Shown: positions 6,113 to 15,033, counted from the first letter of the stretch. The stretch: 37,570 nt of DNA from an uncultured Flavobacterium sp. (GCF_946479975.1 NZ_CAMLIX010000020.1:1-37570); one strand, 5' to 3'. Notes: generated by a model not told the origin, from the sequence alone. Made by a program: numbers and translations.

Positions 6113-8545
6113 ATGATTTTTAACTGGTTTAAAATATTTATATATCATTTAAGACAAAGCAAATTGTTTTCGTTTTTAAATATCTTAGGATTAAGCATCG
6201 GGATTGCTTCTGTTATCTTCGCCATTTTGTATTGGAATAATGAACATTCATACGATCAATGGAATCCTGGAAAAGAAAACGTATATCAGGTTTTGAATAA
6301 AATTGGTGCAACTGGCGATACTTGGGCCACAAACTCGATCCCGTTTGGAGAAACTTGTAAAGCTACTATTCCAGAGATTGACAAAGTATGTTTTTTTAAC
6401 ACCTGGTATGACGAAGATATTGTTAAATATCAAGGACAAAAATTACTAGTAAAAGATATCATGATTTCTGATGAAAATTTCTTTGATTTTTTTCCTTTCG
6501 AAATCCTAAAAGGCGCTAAACAAAACATTTTAAAAGAAAAAAATAGTGTTGCTATTTCTGAAGAGCAAGCAAAACTTTTGTTTAAAAACGAAGATCCTAT
6601 CGGAAAATCTATTGCATTTAACAACTTAAATTTTACTGTCAAATCGATTTATCGCATTACAACTCCTTCTTCTATTGAACCCTCTTATGTTTTTAGTGGC
6701 ATCAGAAAAGAAAGTGATGCCAATAGCTGGGGAAATTTTAACTACGGTTTATTGGTAAAAATTAAGGACGGAACAGATCCTAATGCCGTTTTAAAGAAAA
6801 TGCAAAATGTAAATTTTGTGAACAGAACAGTGAAAGATGCCAAAGAAAGCGGACAAACGGTAGAAGAATATGTAAAAGAAAATGGGGAAATTGAAGTTAT
6901 AATTGACCAATTAAAAACGGCTCGTTTACATGGCACAAAAAGCTCTGGAGGTCAAAATTTTCCTGAAGGAATTGGTAATTTAAAATTACTTTACATCATG
7001 GCCGGCTTATCTATTTTAATCTTGGTTTTATCCTTGGTTAACTATATTAATCTGGCAACTGCATCTGCTATTAAACGTGCAAAAGAAGTTGGGGTTAGAA
7101 AAATTGTGGGCGCATCAAAAAGTCAAATTATTAAACAGTTTATTTTTGAAACGGCTATAATTGTTACACTTTCTATTTTATTTGCTTTGGCAATTGTAGA
7201 ACTTTCACTGCCTTATTACAATACTTTTTTAAAGAAAAATTTGACTATGAATGGCAGTGAATTTTACCTCCAGCTCATTTTTATATTTGGATTAGTAATC
7301 GTTCTTGCGGGTATTTTCCCTGCCATTTATATTTCAAATTTTGAAACTTTAAAGGTTTTAAAAGGCAATTTCTCCAGAAGTAAAAGCGGGATCTGGATTC
7401 GTAACTCGATGCTTATTTTTCAATTCGGAATTGCTGCTTTTTTTATCATTGGCGCGCTGATTGTAAATTCGCAAGTAGATTATATGATGAACAAAGATCT
7501 TGGTTTTAAAGGCGATCAGGTTATTTCGATTCCTTTTAATACGATTGACAGAACAAAAAGAACACAGCAATATTTAACTTCTAAACAAGAAATAGAGAAA
7601 ATATCAGGAGTTGTAGAGGTTTCTACTTTTGCAGGTAGTTTTGGAAATAACAGCGGTTCAAGTTCTGGATTTACACATAATGGCATTTTTGTACAGCCAA
7701 AAAATATTGAAATGGATTTTGGTTTTCTAGAAATGATGAAAATTAAAATCGTAAAAGGTCGTGATTTATCTCCTCGATTCGCTTCAGACACCGTAAGCAG
7801 CATGTTAATTAACGAAACACTTGTTAAAGCATTAAACCTAAAAGATCCAATTAATACCATCATAACTTCTGGATGGAGTATGAATGGTGGAGATAATATG
7901 AAATTTAAAATTGTTGGAGTTGTAAAGGATTTTAATTTAATGGGGTTACAAAATAAAATTCCACCAATGGTTTTTATCAACCTTAAAACTTTAAAATGGA
8001 ATAACTTTAATAATGTACTTGTAAAGGTTTCGCCAAATAATTTGACACAGACGTTAGAAAATTTGAAATCATTTTGGGAGAAAAATGTGAATCCAGATTA
8101 TCCTTTTGACTATCAATTTGTTGATAAAGGTTTTGCCAAAACTTATGAAGAACAAATTAAGCAAAAAAACCTGTTTTTCATCTTGAATCTAGTTGTAATC
8201 ATAATTGCAATTTTCGGATTGTTTGCTTTGGCATCATTTTCGATGGAAAGAAGGCTGAAAGAAATCGCCATTAGAAAAACGTTAGGTGCAGAAACAGATA
8301 TTTTATTAAAAGAATTATCAAAACAATATATCGTTTTCTGTTTATTAGGATTTGGAATAGGGATTGTTCCTGCCTACATCTTATTACAAAAATGGCTTGA
8401 AGATTTTGCTTTTAGAATTGGCATATCACCCGTTCCTTTTGGTATCGCATTGATTTCGTTATTGCTTTTAACATTAATAATTGTTTTAGCAAAGGCTTTT
8501 CAGGTAACTAAAATTGACGTTTTAAAATATTTAAAATACGAATAA
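6113..8545 (+). CDS. ABC transporter permease, FtsX/MacB type
   Basis: This 810-residue protein is the long Bacteroidota form of the family, with two MacB-PCD/FtsX halves. The first half has an N-terminal helix (SFLNILGLSIGIASVIFAIL), a large periplasmic domain (about 45-285) and an FtsX core with three helices (about 287-450) including KRAKEVGVRKIVGASKSQII. The second half repeats the plan with a periplasmic domain (about 455-685) and a final FtsX core with ERRLKEIAIRKTLGAETDIL. It is the permease partner of the ATPase upstream. Substrate is unknown: candidates are antimicrobial peptides, lipids or lipoproteins. Sigma-54 and two-component control suggest stress-induced expression. Confidence 0.94.
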   Translation: MIFNWFKIFIYHLRQSKLFSFLNILGLSIGIASVIFAILYWNNEHSYDQWNPGKENVYQVLNKIGATGDTWATNSIPFGETCKATIPEIDKVCFFNTWYDEDIVKYQGQKLLVKDIMISDENFFDFFPFEILKGAKQNILKEKNSVAISEEQAKLLFKNEDPIGKSIAFNNLNFTVKSIYRITTPSSIEPSYVFSGIRKESDANSWGNFNYGLLVKIKDGTDPNAVLKKMQNVNFVNRTVKDAKESGQTVEEYVKENGEIEVIIDQLKTARLHGTKSSGGQNFPEGIGNLKLLYIMAGLSILILVLSLVNYINLATASAIKRAKEVGVRKIVGASKSQIIKQFIFETAIIVTLSILFALAIVELSLPYYNTFLKKNLTMNGSEFYLQLIFIFGLVIVLAGIFPAIYISNFETLKVLKGNFSRSKSGIWIRNSMLIFQFGIAAFFIIGALIVNSQVDYMMNKDLGFKGDQVISIPFNTIDRTKRTQQYLTSKQEIEKISGVVEVSTFAGSFGNNSGSSSGFTHNGIFVQPKNIEMDFGFLEMMKIKIVKGRDLSPRFASDTVSSMLINETLVKALNLKDPINTIITSGWSMNGGDNMKFKIVGVVKDFNLMGLQNKIPPMVFINLKTLKWNNFNNVLVKVSPNNLTQTLENLKSFWEKNVNPDYPFDYQFVDKGFAKTYEEQIKQKNLFFILNLVVIIIAIFGLFALASFSMERRLKEIAIRKTLGAETDILLKELSKQYIVFCLLGFGIGIVPAYILLQKWLEDFAFRIGISPVPFGIALISLLLLTLIIVLAKAFQVTKIDVLKYLKYE

Positions 8546-8568
8546 GCTTGTAGACCATTTTTTTAAAG

Positions 8569-8610
8569 AAGCCCGACAGATTTCAATTCAATCCGTCGGG
8601 CTTTTATTTT
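8569..8610. terminator. Bidirectional intrinsic terminator
   Basis: AAGCCCGAC at 8569-8577 pairs with GTCGGGCTT at 8595-8603, with T-rich tails on both strands. It separates the rightward permease gene from the leftward L,D-transpeptidase gene and can serve both. Confidence 0.85.
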
Positions 8611-8614
8611 GATT

Positions 8615-10213
8615 TTAATTCAGACTTACAGAATCAGAATAAAGTAGTTTATCTAGACTTTCGTCTCGGCTGTAAACGTCTGGAAAAAAATTGATTTCGC
8701 CATTATCTTGCACCCAAGCCGTAAAGTAACCTATATAAACCGGAATTTTATTTTTAAGCATACAGGTTGTTTCTTTTTCGCCGCTCATTGCTTTATCAAT
8801 TTTATCTGCCGGCCAGTCTGGATCATCTTTTAAGATCGTTAATGCTAGATTTTTTGCTTCTTTTACGTTAATACAACCATGGCTAAAAGTTCGGTTTTCA
8901 AACTCAAACAAACTTTTTGCAGGCGTGTCGTGCATGTAAATATCATTTGGATTTGGAAACATAAATTTTACCAATCCTAACGAATTTTTAGGTCCTGGCT
9001 TTTGTCTAACTCTGCCACCGTTCCATTCCATATTATGTTCTGCCAGATAATTTTTATCTCGTGCAATCTGCGATTTTAATTCGTTTTGAATAATACTCTG
9101 CGGTACATTCCAATACGGACTAAAAACAATTCGATCCATGTTGCCGCTGAAAATTACCGTTTCACTCAGCCTATTGCCAACAAAAATATCTGAGGTAAAA
9201 GCATATTGTCCATCTTTAACATAAAACATTCTAAAAGAAGGAATATTAACCATTACATATTCACTTGCTTTAGTCAAATTGGTCGGAATCCATCTGCATC
9301 TTTCCATGTTCAGCATTATTGTTTTAATACTTTTGCTGATGGGTTCATTCAGCTGATTGATATGATCTCTCGTTATGGCATAATTTAATTTAAGATTGTA
9401 TCTTTTTTTATAATTTAAAACGCCCGCCATTAATTCTTCGTCATACACATTACTTTTAGAATCTTGTTTAAGATCTCCCACAATAAACAAACGATTTCTA
9501 ATTTGTTTTATCGCCACGGCAGTATCATCTGGTCTTAAATCTTTGTAATTGACACTGTCAATTGTGATTTTCTGCCAAAGACCATCGGTTTCAATTTTTC
9601 GGTATTTTTTTAAAGCAGCTTTCAGTTTGTAATATTGGCTGAACAAAAGATTGTCATCTTCATTCAATCGGTTTTTATCGACAATTAAAGAATCTAAGAT
9701 TTTAGAATACGAAATACTTTTAGCCGGCAAATACCAGCCAATTTTCTTTAACGTCGCAGCATCTACACCAGAATAAACATTGCTGGCATAAAAAATATAC
9801 ATACTTGTTAGAAGTAATTCTGTATCCAATTGAGGCGGTTCAATATTATCACTTTCGTTAAAAGCCTGATCGATTACCTCTTTATAAGGCATCTTATTAT
9901 CGATTCCCTGATCTTTGAGGACATTTACTTTTTGATATAATAAAGCGGCAAATTCTGTAATTTTATTATCATCGTACCAAATCGATTTATACTGTTTGTT
10001 TTTGTACAAATCTTCGACATCTTTTTGATACTTTTTGAGTTTGGGATATTTTTTAAAAAAAGCATTCAACGACGCAGCATCTATAACAAATGCCGACACA
10101 TATTTGTCGTTTGCAAAAGTCTTTTTACTTTCTGTTTTAGGAGAATAAGGATGAAAAGAAAACACAAAAAAGCTGATCGCAATTACAAAGGCAGATAAAG
10201 TAAAGTTTCGCAT
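8615..10213 (-). CDS. L,D-transpeptidase (YkuD domain), YcbB/LdtD-like
   Basis: The 532-residue protein starts with a signal peptide or signal anchor (MRNFTLSAFVIAISFFVFSF). A helical scaffold region follows (about 45-300), resembling the scaffold of large L,D-transpeptidases. The catalytic YkuD domain (about 310-490) ends with the motif FSHGCINV, where Cys447 is the nucleophile. Enzymes of this type form 3-3 cross-links in peptidoglycan or attach proteins to it, acting in the periplasm. I do not see the separate peptidoglycan-binding repeat clearly, although DDTAVAIKQIRNRLFIVGDL resembles part of such a domain. It stands alone, with a terminator downstream and a 481-bp upstream gap. Confidence 0.92.
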   Translation of the reverse strand: MRNFTLSAFVIAISFFVFSFHPYSPKTESKKTFANDKYVSAFVIDAASLNAFFKKYPKLKKYQKDVEDLYKNKQYKSIWYDDNKITEFAALLYQKVNVLKDQGIDNKMPYKEVIDQAFNESDNIEPPQLDTELLLTSMYIFYASNVYSGVDAATLKKIGWYLPAKSISYSKILDSLIVDKNRLNEDDNLLFSQYYKLKAALKKYRKIETDGLWQKITIDSVNYKDLRPDDTAVAIKQIRNRLFIVGDLKQDSKSNVYDEELMAGVLNYKKRYNLKLNYAITRDHINQLNEPISKSIKTIMLNMERCRWIPTNLTKASEYVMVNIPSFRMFYVKDGQYAFTSDIFVGNRLSETVIFSGNMDRIVFSPYWNVPQSIIQNELKSQIARDKNYLAEHNMEWNGGRVRQKPGPKNSLGLVKFMFPNPNDIYMHDTPAKSLFEFENRTFSHGCINVKEAKNLALTILKDDPDWPADKIDKAMSGEKETTCMLKNKIPVYIGYFTAWVQDNGEINFFPDVYSRDESLDKLLYSDSVSLN

Positions 10214-10694
10214 ATTTTTAAAGTTTTAATGAAAGAAATAACCTTTGGAAAAAAATACGGAAAGCCCAATAAGTAAACTTAAAAAACAAGTTTTCGCATA
10301 CTTTTTTAATAACTAAAAATCATTAATTTGGGTACTCAAATATAGAGAAGTTTTCTGAGAAAATGCTTCGGAAAAGATTAATATTATATAAAAAAAGGAT
10401 TTTCTTTCGGACTATTTCTTTCACATGATTTGCATTTAAAACATAGAATGGCTTTTTATAACTTCCTAAACTATGTAATTATGTATTTGAAATAATTGTA
10501 CTCAAAGTTTTTTTTCAATACTATTTCCCGTAAAAAATTGCATTTTAATAATTTTGAATAATCTCTATATCAATAAATACAATTCAAAATCGCATAATTC
10601 CGAACTTAATCTGTTATCTTTGCACCCTGAATTCGGTTTAAATAAGTATAATATTTAAAACTGACATTCTAGAATAGAAAAATAGCCCATTATA
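10214..10694. other. 481-bp divergent intergenic region
   Basis: This AT-rich region separates the leftward L,D-transpeptidase gene from the rightward mrp gene and must hold both promoters. The only clear element I see is a TAnnTTTG box at 10615-10622 facing mrp. No ORF of convincing length and no strong palindrome were found. Confidence 0.6.
10615..10622 (+). promoter_or_regulatory. Probable -7 element of the mrp promoter
   Basis: TATCTTTG matches the Bacteroidota primary-sigma -7 consensus TAnnTTTG and lies 73 bases before the mrp start. A TTG at the expected -33 distance is not evident, so only half of the promoter is supported. Confidence 0.5.
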
Positions 10695-11825
10695 ATGAAA
10701 TTAGATAGAAAAGAAATTCTTAAAGCTCTAGAAACAATCACTATAGCTGGAGAAGGAAAAAATATGGTTGAAAGCGGCGCTGTAACCAATGTTATTACAT
10801 TTGGTGATGAAGCTGTTGTTGACTTAGTATTGCATACACCTGCAATGCATATTAAAAAAAGAGCAGAAGACGATATTAAAAAAACAATTCACGATTTAAT
10901 ATCTCCTGATGCAAAAGTTAAAGTAAATATTAAAGTAGAATCTCCAGAAAAGCCTGAAATTAAAGGTCGTGCAATTCCTGGAATCAAAAATATTATTGCA
11001 GTTGCTTCTGGAAAAGGAGGAGTAGGAAAATCTACTGTAACAGCAAATTTAGCGGTAACGCTTGCAAAAATGGGCTTTAAAGTTGGTGTTTTAGATGCTG
11101 ATATTTACGGTCCTTCGATGCCAATCATGTTCGACGTTGAAAACGAAAAACCAGTTTCTATAACTGTTGACGGAAAATCAAAAATGAAACCTATTGAAAG
11201 CTATGAAATCAAAATGCTTTCTATCGGATTTTTTACCGCTCCAAGCCAAGCTGTAATCTGGAGAGGACCAATGGCGGCGAAGGCATTAAATCAAATGATT
11301 TTTGATGCAGATTGGGGAGAATTAGATTTCATGCTTCTTGATTTACCTCCAGGAACAGGAGACATTCACTTATCTATCATGCAGTCTCTTCCTATTACTG
11401 GAGCTGTTGTAGTAAGTACACCGCAAGCTGTGGCTTTAGCAGATGCTAAAAAAGGAGTAGCAATGTTTATGCAGGATAATATCAATGTTCCTGTTTTAGG
11501 AATTATTGAAAACATGGCATATTTTACACCAGAAGAATTGCCTGAAAATAAATATTATATCTTTGGACAAGAAGGTGCTAGAAACCTAGCCCAAGATTTA
11601 GAAGTTCCGTTTTTAGGAGAAGTTCCAATTGTACAATCTATTCGTGAAGCAGGAGATTATGGTCGTCCGGCAGCATTGCAAACCGCTTCGCCAATAGAAA
11701 AAGTATTTGAAGAAATTACTAGAAATGTTGTTCAGGAAACGGTAAACAGAAACGATAGCTTACCTGCAACTGAAGCTATTAAAATTACAACAATGGCTGG
11801 TTGTTCGGCAGTGAAGAAAAATTAG
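10695..11825 (+). CDS. mrp: Mrp/NBP35-family Fe-S cluster carrier ATPase
   Basis: The 376-residue protein has an N-terminal MIP18/DUF59-like domain (about 1-90) and a ParA/MinD-type ATPase domain with the deviant Walker A GKGGVGKST (about 109-117), switch motif DADIYGPSMP and DLPPGTGD. Family members (ApbC, Ind1, NBP35) carry Fe-S clusters to target proteins. The CPxCG cluster-binding pair of many members is missing: after ENMAYF the sequence reads TPEELPENKYYIFG, a form I associate with Bacteroidota Mrp proteins. The only late Cys is in MAGCSAVKKN near the C-terminus. The NifU-like gene follows 80 bp downstream and a ferredoxin is next, which supports a role in Fe-S assembly. Confidence 0.93.
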   Translation: MKLDRKEILKALETITIAGEGKNMVESGAVTNVITFGDEAVVDLVLHTPAMHIKKRAEDDIKKTIHDLISPDAKVKVNIKVESPEKPEIKGRAIPGIKNIIAVASGKGGVGKSTVTANLAVTLAKMGFKVGVLDADIYGPSMPIMFDVENEKPVSITVDGKSKMKPIESYEIKMLSIGFFTAPSQAVIWRGPMAAKALNQMIFDADWGELDFMLLDLPPGTGDIHLSIMQSLPITGAVVVSTPQAVALADAKKGVAMFMQDNINVPVLGIIENMAYFTPEELPENKYYIFGQEGARNLAQDLEVPFLGEVPIVQSIREAGDYGRPAALQTASPIEKVFEEITRNVVQETVNRNDSLPATEAIKITTMAGCSAVKKN

Positions 11826-11900
11826 ATAATGAGATAATGTGCCAATTAGATAATGTGAAATAATTATCTAATTAGCTCATTCTTTATAATATTGACACAT
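11826..11900. repeat. Palindromic repeat with ATTAGATAAT core
   Basis: AATTAGATAAT at 11844-11854 pairs exactly with ATTATCTAATT at 11863-11873. Weaker outer matches extend it (ATGTGCCAAT on the left, ATTGACACAT on the right). It fills the mrp to NifU-like gap and would form a hairpin in the shared transcript. Confidence 0.65.
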
Positions 11901-11905
11901 TAAAT

Positions 11906-12148
11906 ATGATGACAACAGAAGAATTAACAAATAATGTTTTATTGGCTTTAGACGAGATAAGACCATTTTTGAAATCAGACGGTGGAGATATTTCATTGAT
12001 TTCTATTGAAGATGACAAACATGTAAAAGTTCGTTTGGAAGGAGCCTGCATTAGCTGCAGCGTAAATCAAATGACGCTGAAAGCAGGAGTTGAAACAACG
12101 ATAAAAAAATATGCACCACAAATTGAAACTGTGGTAAATATCATGTAA
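11906..12148 (+). CDS. NifU C-terminal-domain (NFU) Fe-S scaffold protein
   Basis: This 80-residue protein is a stand-alone NFU domain. It has the conserved FLKSDGGDISL segment and the cluster-binding CxxC in GACISCSVNQMTLKAGVE. Stand-alone NFU proteins hold a Fe-S cluster between two subunits and pass it to apoproteins. Two adjacent ATG codons (11906 and 11909) could each be the start, with no effect on the domain. It follows mrp and precedes the ferredoxin gene, probably with a shared role in Fe-S biogenesis. Confidence 0.93.
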   Translation: MMTTEELTNNVLLALDEIRPFLKSDGGDISLISIEDDKHVKVRLEGACISCSVNQMTLKAGVETTIKKYAPQIETVVNIM

Positions 12149-12344
12149 TAAACACAATTGTTTTTTCGATAATGTTTTTACAGCAAATTGACTCAAATTT
12201 TGACGGCTTTAAATCTGTCTGAAAAAGTCTTTTTCATTAGTACTGCATTATAAGAATGCCGAAAAACAGTAATCGAAAAAATTTAAATTAATTACAGAAT
12301 CTGGACACGTTTTCAAATTCTAAATAAAATTCCAATACTTAAAA

Positions 12345-12662
12345 ATGGATGTATTAATAAAGATTAAAGATCGAGAAGGAGTTATTCACGAATTACAAGC
12401 TCCTACTGATATGGCAATGAATATAATGGAGCTATGCAAAGCATACGAACTTCCTGTTGAAGGAACTTGCGGCGGAATGGCCATGTGTGCTTCCTGCCAA
12501 TGTTATGTTTTAAATGATGTTGCATTACCAGAAATGGGAGACGAGGAAGAAGCAATGCTTTCTGAAGCGTTTTACGTTAAATCTAATAGTCGTTTAGGCT
12601 GTCAGATTCCAATCACAACTGAACTAGAAGGTTTAGAATTAGAATTGGCTCCTGAATACTAA
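12345..12662 (+). CDS. 2Fe-2S ferredoxin, adrenodoxin-like
   Basis: The 105-residue protein has the four cluster-binding cysteines of vertebrate/bacterial-type ferredoxins as C42-x5-C48-x2-C51-x34-C86, in GTCGGMAMCASC and SRLGCQIP. Two further cysteines (C31, C53) are not part of the usual pattern. Such ferredoxins pass electrons to cytochromes P450 or to the Fe-S assembly machinery. Placement after Mrp and NFU genes favours the latter. It is 196 bp from the preceding gene and may have its own promoter; a terminator follows directly. Confidence 0.93.
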   Translation: MDVLIKIKDREGVIHELQAPTDMAMNIMELCKAYELPVEGTCGGMAMCASCQCYVLNDVALPEMGDEEEAMLSEAFYVKSNSRLGCQIPITTELEGLELELAPEY

Positions 12663-12682
12663 AAAAAGAATTTACAATATTT

Positions 12683-12732
12683 AAAATCCAAATTCCAAAG
12701 CATCTTGTACTATTGGAATTTGGATTTTTTTT
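12683..12732. terminator. Intrinsic terminator after the ferredoxin gene
   Basis: AAAATCCAAATTCCAA at 12683-12698 pairs perfectly with TTGGAATTTGGATTTT at 12713-12728 and is followed by a T-rich stretch. It lies between the ferredoxin gene and the convergent SUKH gene and can act on both strands. Confidence 0.8.
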
Positions 12733-12741
12733 ATTTGGATT

Positions 12742-13248
12742 TTAAACCGAAAGATCACTTGGATCAAAAGGCTCAAATTCTCTTTCTGAAAATGCTTCGG
12801 TTAAAATTCCTGACGAACAAAGCCAAGAAATAGCTTCTTCTAAAGAATTTCCCGCTTTATAAATCATTTCGCTGTATCGCGGTAAAATGTAATACTGATT
12901 ATTTAAAAAGATAATTTCGTCACCATCAAAAGTATCACCAATTCTAATAGATTTTAATACTTCTTCTTTAGTTAAAACTTCTTTTCCTTCGTCCCAAAAC
13001 CAATATTCGGTTATGCGGTTTTTCCATTCTTGTAAAGTTAAAATAATCGTTTCCGGAAGATAAACTCGTACATAAGTTCCACCTAAAATTCCGCTTCCGT
13101 ATTCTTGAACATATTCTTTATAATCTTTATCAAACACAACATTCAGCGTCTTTTCACAAGCTAGAATTTCTGCTTCATCGGCTGTGAATAGATCTGTTTT
13201 ATTTGTGTTGTAATTCGGAATTATTTTATAGTTATCGAAATTCATCAA
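12742..13248 (-). CDS. SMI1/KNR4 (SUKH) family protein
   Basis: The 168-residue acidic protein has the SUKH-like layout. It has an N-terminal helix with an E-x(5-7)-L motif (EAEILACEKTLNVVFDKDYKEYVQEYGSG) followed by G-rich strands (GILGGTYVRVYLPE), then strand-rich sequence (GDTFDGDEIIFLNNQYYILPR) and a C-terminal helix ending with an acidic tail. SUKH proteins often serve as immunity proteins against contact-dependent or polymorphic toxins, and some act as orphan protective proteins. No toxin gene is adjacent. It is next to a second SUKH gene on the same strand. The assignment rests on overall pattern and is less sure than for the neighbour. Confidence 0.75.
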   Translation of the reverse strand: MMNFDNYKIIPNYNTNKTDLFTADEAEILACEKTLNVVFDKDYKEYVQEYGSGILGGTYVRVYLPETIILTLQEWKNRITEYWFWDEGKEVLTKEEVLKSIRIGDTFDGDEIIFLNNQYYILPRYSEMIYKAGNSLEEAISWLCSSGILTEAFSEREFEPFDPSDLSV

Positions 13249-13301
13249 AATAAAGTTTAAGTGCTAATTTACTTAATTAAGGCGCAATTTGAAAAGTATT
13301 T

Positions 13302-13367
13302 AACTCAAAAAAACCGTAATCACATTACTGCAATTACGGTTTTTCCTTTATAACATTTTTTTTAATC
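13302..13367 (-). terminator. Duplicated terminator, copy A
   Basis: AACCGTAAT at 13312-13320 pairs with ATTACGGTT at 13333-13341, with a T-tract on the minus strand, so it ends the SUKH gene at 13404-13802. The whole segment, including flanking bases to about 13367, is nearly identical to copy B at 13901-13967; the first 42 bases are identical. Confidence 0.8.
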
Positions 13368-13403
13368 ACATCTATTTCATTGGCGTAAATTACTTTTCGC
13401 AAA

Positions 13404-13802
13404 TTATTCTTCCATCAATTCTTGTATATTGTCTGCAACTTTTTCTACCTCTCCTGTTTCATGATTCCAGAAATAAATACTATCACTTAAAACTTCCTTG
13501 TTGTCAGATGGAAGAATAATCAATTTATCACCAGATCCATTTCCTGCAATTGCAATTGCATTTAAAGGAAAATTATTCCATTCTTGAGCTTGCTTCGTTT
13601 CTAAAATAATATGATTACAGGTTTTGCTTATTCTTTTTTTATCGCTTTTATCAAAGAAAGGATAAAGATTCCAATCATCATCTTCTGTTACAGCTTCTCC
13701 TCCATTTTCCTCCATCATTTTTTGTATAAATATAGACGGGAATTTAAGTCCTAATTTTTCTTCAGTTTCAGTTATATATTTTAAATCAATTGGAAAAGCC
13801 AT
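13404..13802 (-). CDS. SMI1/KNR4 (SUKH) family protein
   Basis: Recognisable SUKH features are an early ITETEEKLGLKFPSIFIQKM helix, the ENGGE turn, W-x-L-x-P (WNLYPF), an ILETKQAQEW helix and the conserved AIAGNGSGDKLIILPSD strand and turn. An in-frame ATG at 13862 would add 20 residues rich in Phe and Leu that are not part of the fold. I chose the ATG at 13802, preceded by an A-rich stretch, giving 132 residues. Members commonly act as immunity proteins to secreted toxins. The gene is bounded on both sides by copies of the same terminator of about 65 bp, which suggests insertion or duplication downstream of asd. No cognate toxin is visible. Confidence 0.85.
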   Translation of the reverse strand: MAFPIDLKYITETEEKLGLKFPSIFIQKMMEENGGEAVTEDDDWNLYPFFDKSDKKRISKTCNHIILETKQAQEWNNFPLNAIAIAGNGSGDKLIILPSDNKEVLSDSIYFWNHETGEVEKVADNIQELMEE

Positions 13803-13900
13803 AATATCTTTTTTTACATTTTTACTATTATCAAAAAATAGATATAAAAATACCTCTAACATACTTTAAAAGCCATAAAATAACACATTAAGATATTTTA

Positions 13901-13967
13901 AACTCAAAAAAACCGTAATCACATTACTGCAATTACGGTTTTCTCTTTATAACAATTTTCTTTAATC
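13901..13967 (-). terminator. Duplicated terminator, copy B (asd terminator)
   Basis: AACCGTAAT at 13911-13919 pairs with ATTACGGTT at 13932-13940, with a T-tract on the minus strand directly after the asd stop codon. It matches copy A at 13302-13367 with only a few differences after position 13942. It is probably the original terminator of asd. Confidence 0.8.
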
Positions 13968-13973
13968 TCTCGT

Positions 13974-14963
13974 TTATACCAAACCAGCTTGAATTAAATA
14001 TTCAGCGATTTGAATAGTATTTGTTGCAGCACCTTTTCTTAAGTTATCAGCAACAATCCACATGTTTAGTGTATTTGGCTGGCTTTCGTCACGACGAATT
14101 CTTCCAACAAAAACATCATTTTTACCTTCTGCATATAATGGCATTGGGTATGTAAAAGTATCTAAATTATCCTGAACCGTTACTCCATCTGTGTGGTGTA
14201 AGATTTCGCGAACTTCATTTACTTCAAAATCATTTGTAAACTCAACGTTTACCGCTTCACTATGTCCACCAACAACTGGTACACGAACTGCAGTAGCTGT
14301 AACTCTGATCGTATTATCACCTAAGATTTTTTGAGTTTCGCGAACCAATTTCATTTCTTCTTTAGTGTATCCGTTTTCTTCAAAACTATCGCAATGTGGA
14401 ATCGCATTTCTGTGAATTGGATATTTGTAAGCCATATCACCTTGAATTCCTGCGTATTCGTTTTCTAATTGTTTTACTGCTTTTACACCAGTTCCTGTGA
14501 TCGATTGATAAGTAGAAACAATAATTCTTTCGATATTATATTTTCTATGCAAAGGAGCCAAAGCCAATACCATTTGAATAGTAGAACAGTTTGGGTTTGC
14601 AATAATTTTATCTTCTTTAGTTAAAATAGATGCATTGATTTCTGGAACTACCAATTTTTTAGTCGGATCCATTCTCCATGCAGAAGAATTGTCTATTACA
14701 GTTGTTCCAGCTGCAGCAAATTTTGGTGCCCATTCTAATGAAGTATCTCCACCAGCTGAGAAAACAGCGATATCAGCTTTCATGTCAACTGCTGTTTGTA
14801 AACCTACTACTTTATATTTCGTTCCTTTGTATTCAATTTCTTTTCCAACTGATCTTTCAGAAGCAACAGGAATTAATTCTGTAACAGGGAAATTTCTTTC
14901 CGCTAAAACTTTAAGCATTACTTCGCCAACCATTCCGGTAGCACCTACAACTGCAATTCTCAT
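13974..14963 (-). CDS. asd: Aspartate-semialdehyde dehydrogenase
   Basis: The 329-residue protein catalyses the NADPH-dependent reduction of beta-aspartyl phosphate to aspartate semialdehyde, the branch point to lysine/diaminopimelate, methionine and threonine. It begins with the NADP-binding motif AVVGATGMVGEVML. The catalytic Cys126 is in NPNCSTIQM. The later motif RVPVVGGHSEAVNVEF contains the conserved His. Length and motifs are normal. A well-formed promoter lies at 15004-15033 and a terminator follows directly, so it is probably transcribed alone. Diaminopimelate supply links it to cell-wall synthesis, as with murF-alr nearby. Confidence 0.97.
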   Translation of the reverse strand: MRIAVVGATGMVGEVMLKVLAERNFPVTELIPVASERSVGKEIEYKGTKYKVVGLQTAVDMKADIAVFSAGGDTSLEWAPKFAAAGTTVIDNSSAWRMDPTKKLVVPEINASILTKEDKIIANPNCSTIQMVLALAPLHRKYNIERIIVSTYQSITGTGVKAVKQLENEYAGIQGDMAYKYPIHRNAIPHCDSFEENGYTKEEMKLVRETQKILGDNTIRVTATAVRVPVVGGHSEAVNVEFTNDFEVNEVREILHHTDGVTVQDNLDTFTYPMPLYAEGKNDVFVGRIRRDESQPNTLNMWIVADNLRKGAATNTIQIAEYLIQAGLV

Positions 14964-15003
14964 TTTTATATTTTTAAATAATCAATTAATCAAATTTATA
15001 AAG

Positions 15004-15033
15004 CAAAAATAAGTATAATAAAAGTCTTGACAA
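15004..15033 (-). promoter_or_regulatory. Bacteroidota-type promoter of asd
   Basis: On the minus strand TTG (15033-15031), a 19-base spacer and TATTTTTG (15011-15004) match the -33 and -7 consensus of the Bacteroidota primary sigma factor, including the spacing. Transcription would start near 14998, about 35 bases before the asd ATG. Confidence 0.75.

Noticed and set aside
7516..7980. 154-codon open frame on the minus strand
   Set aside because: It lies wholly antisense to the FtsX-type permease gene and its translation has no recognisable features.
10381..10460. Possible small RNA or riboswitch in the ldt-mrp gap
   Set aside because: No stem of useful length or conserved motif could be found by eye in this AT-rich stretch.
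13803..13862. Upstream ATG start of the second SUKH gene
   Set aside because: The extra 20 residues are AT-driven Phe/Leu/Lys sequence outside the SUKH fold; the ATG at 13802 fits the family start better.
14635..15012. 125-codon open frame on the plus strand
   Set aside because: It is antisense to asd and overlaps the asd promoter; no protein features.
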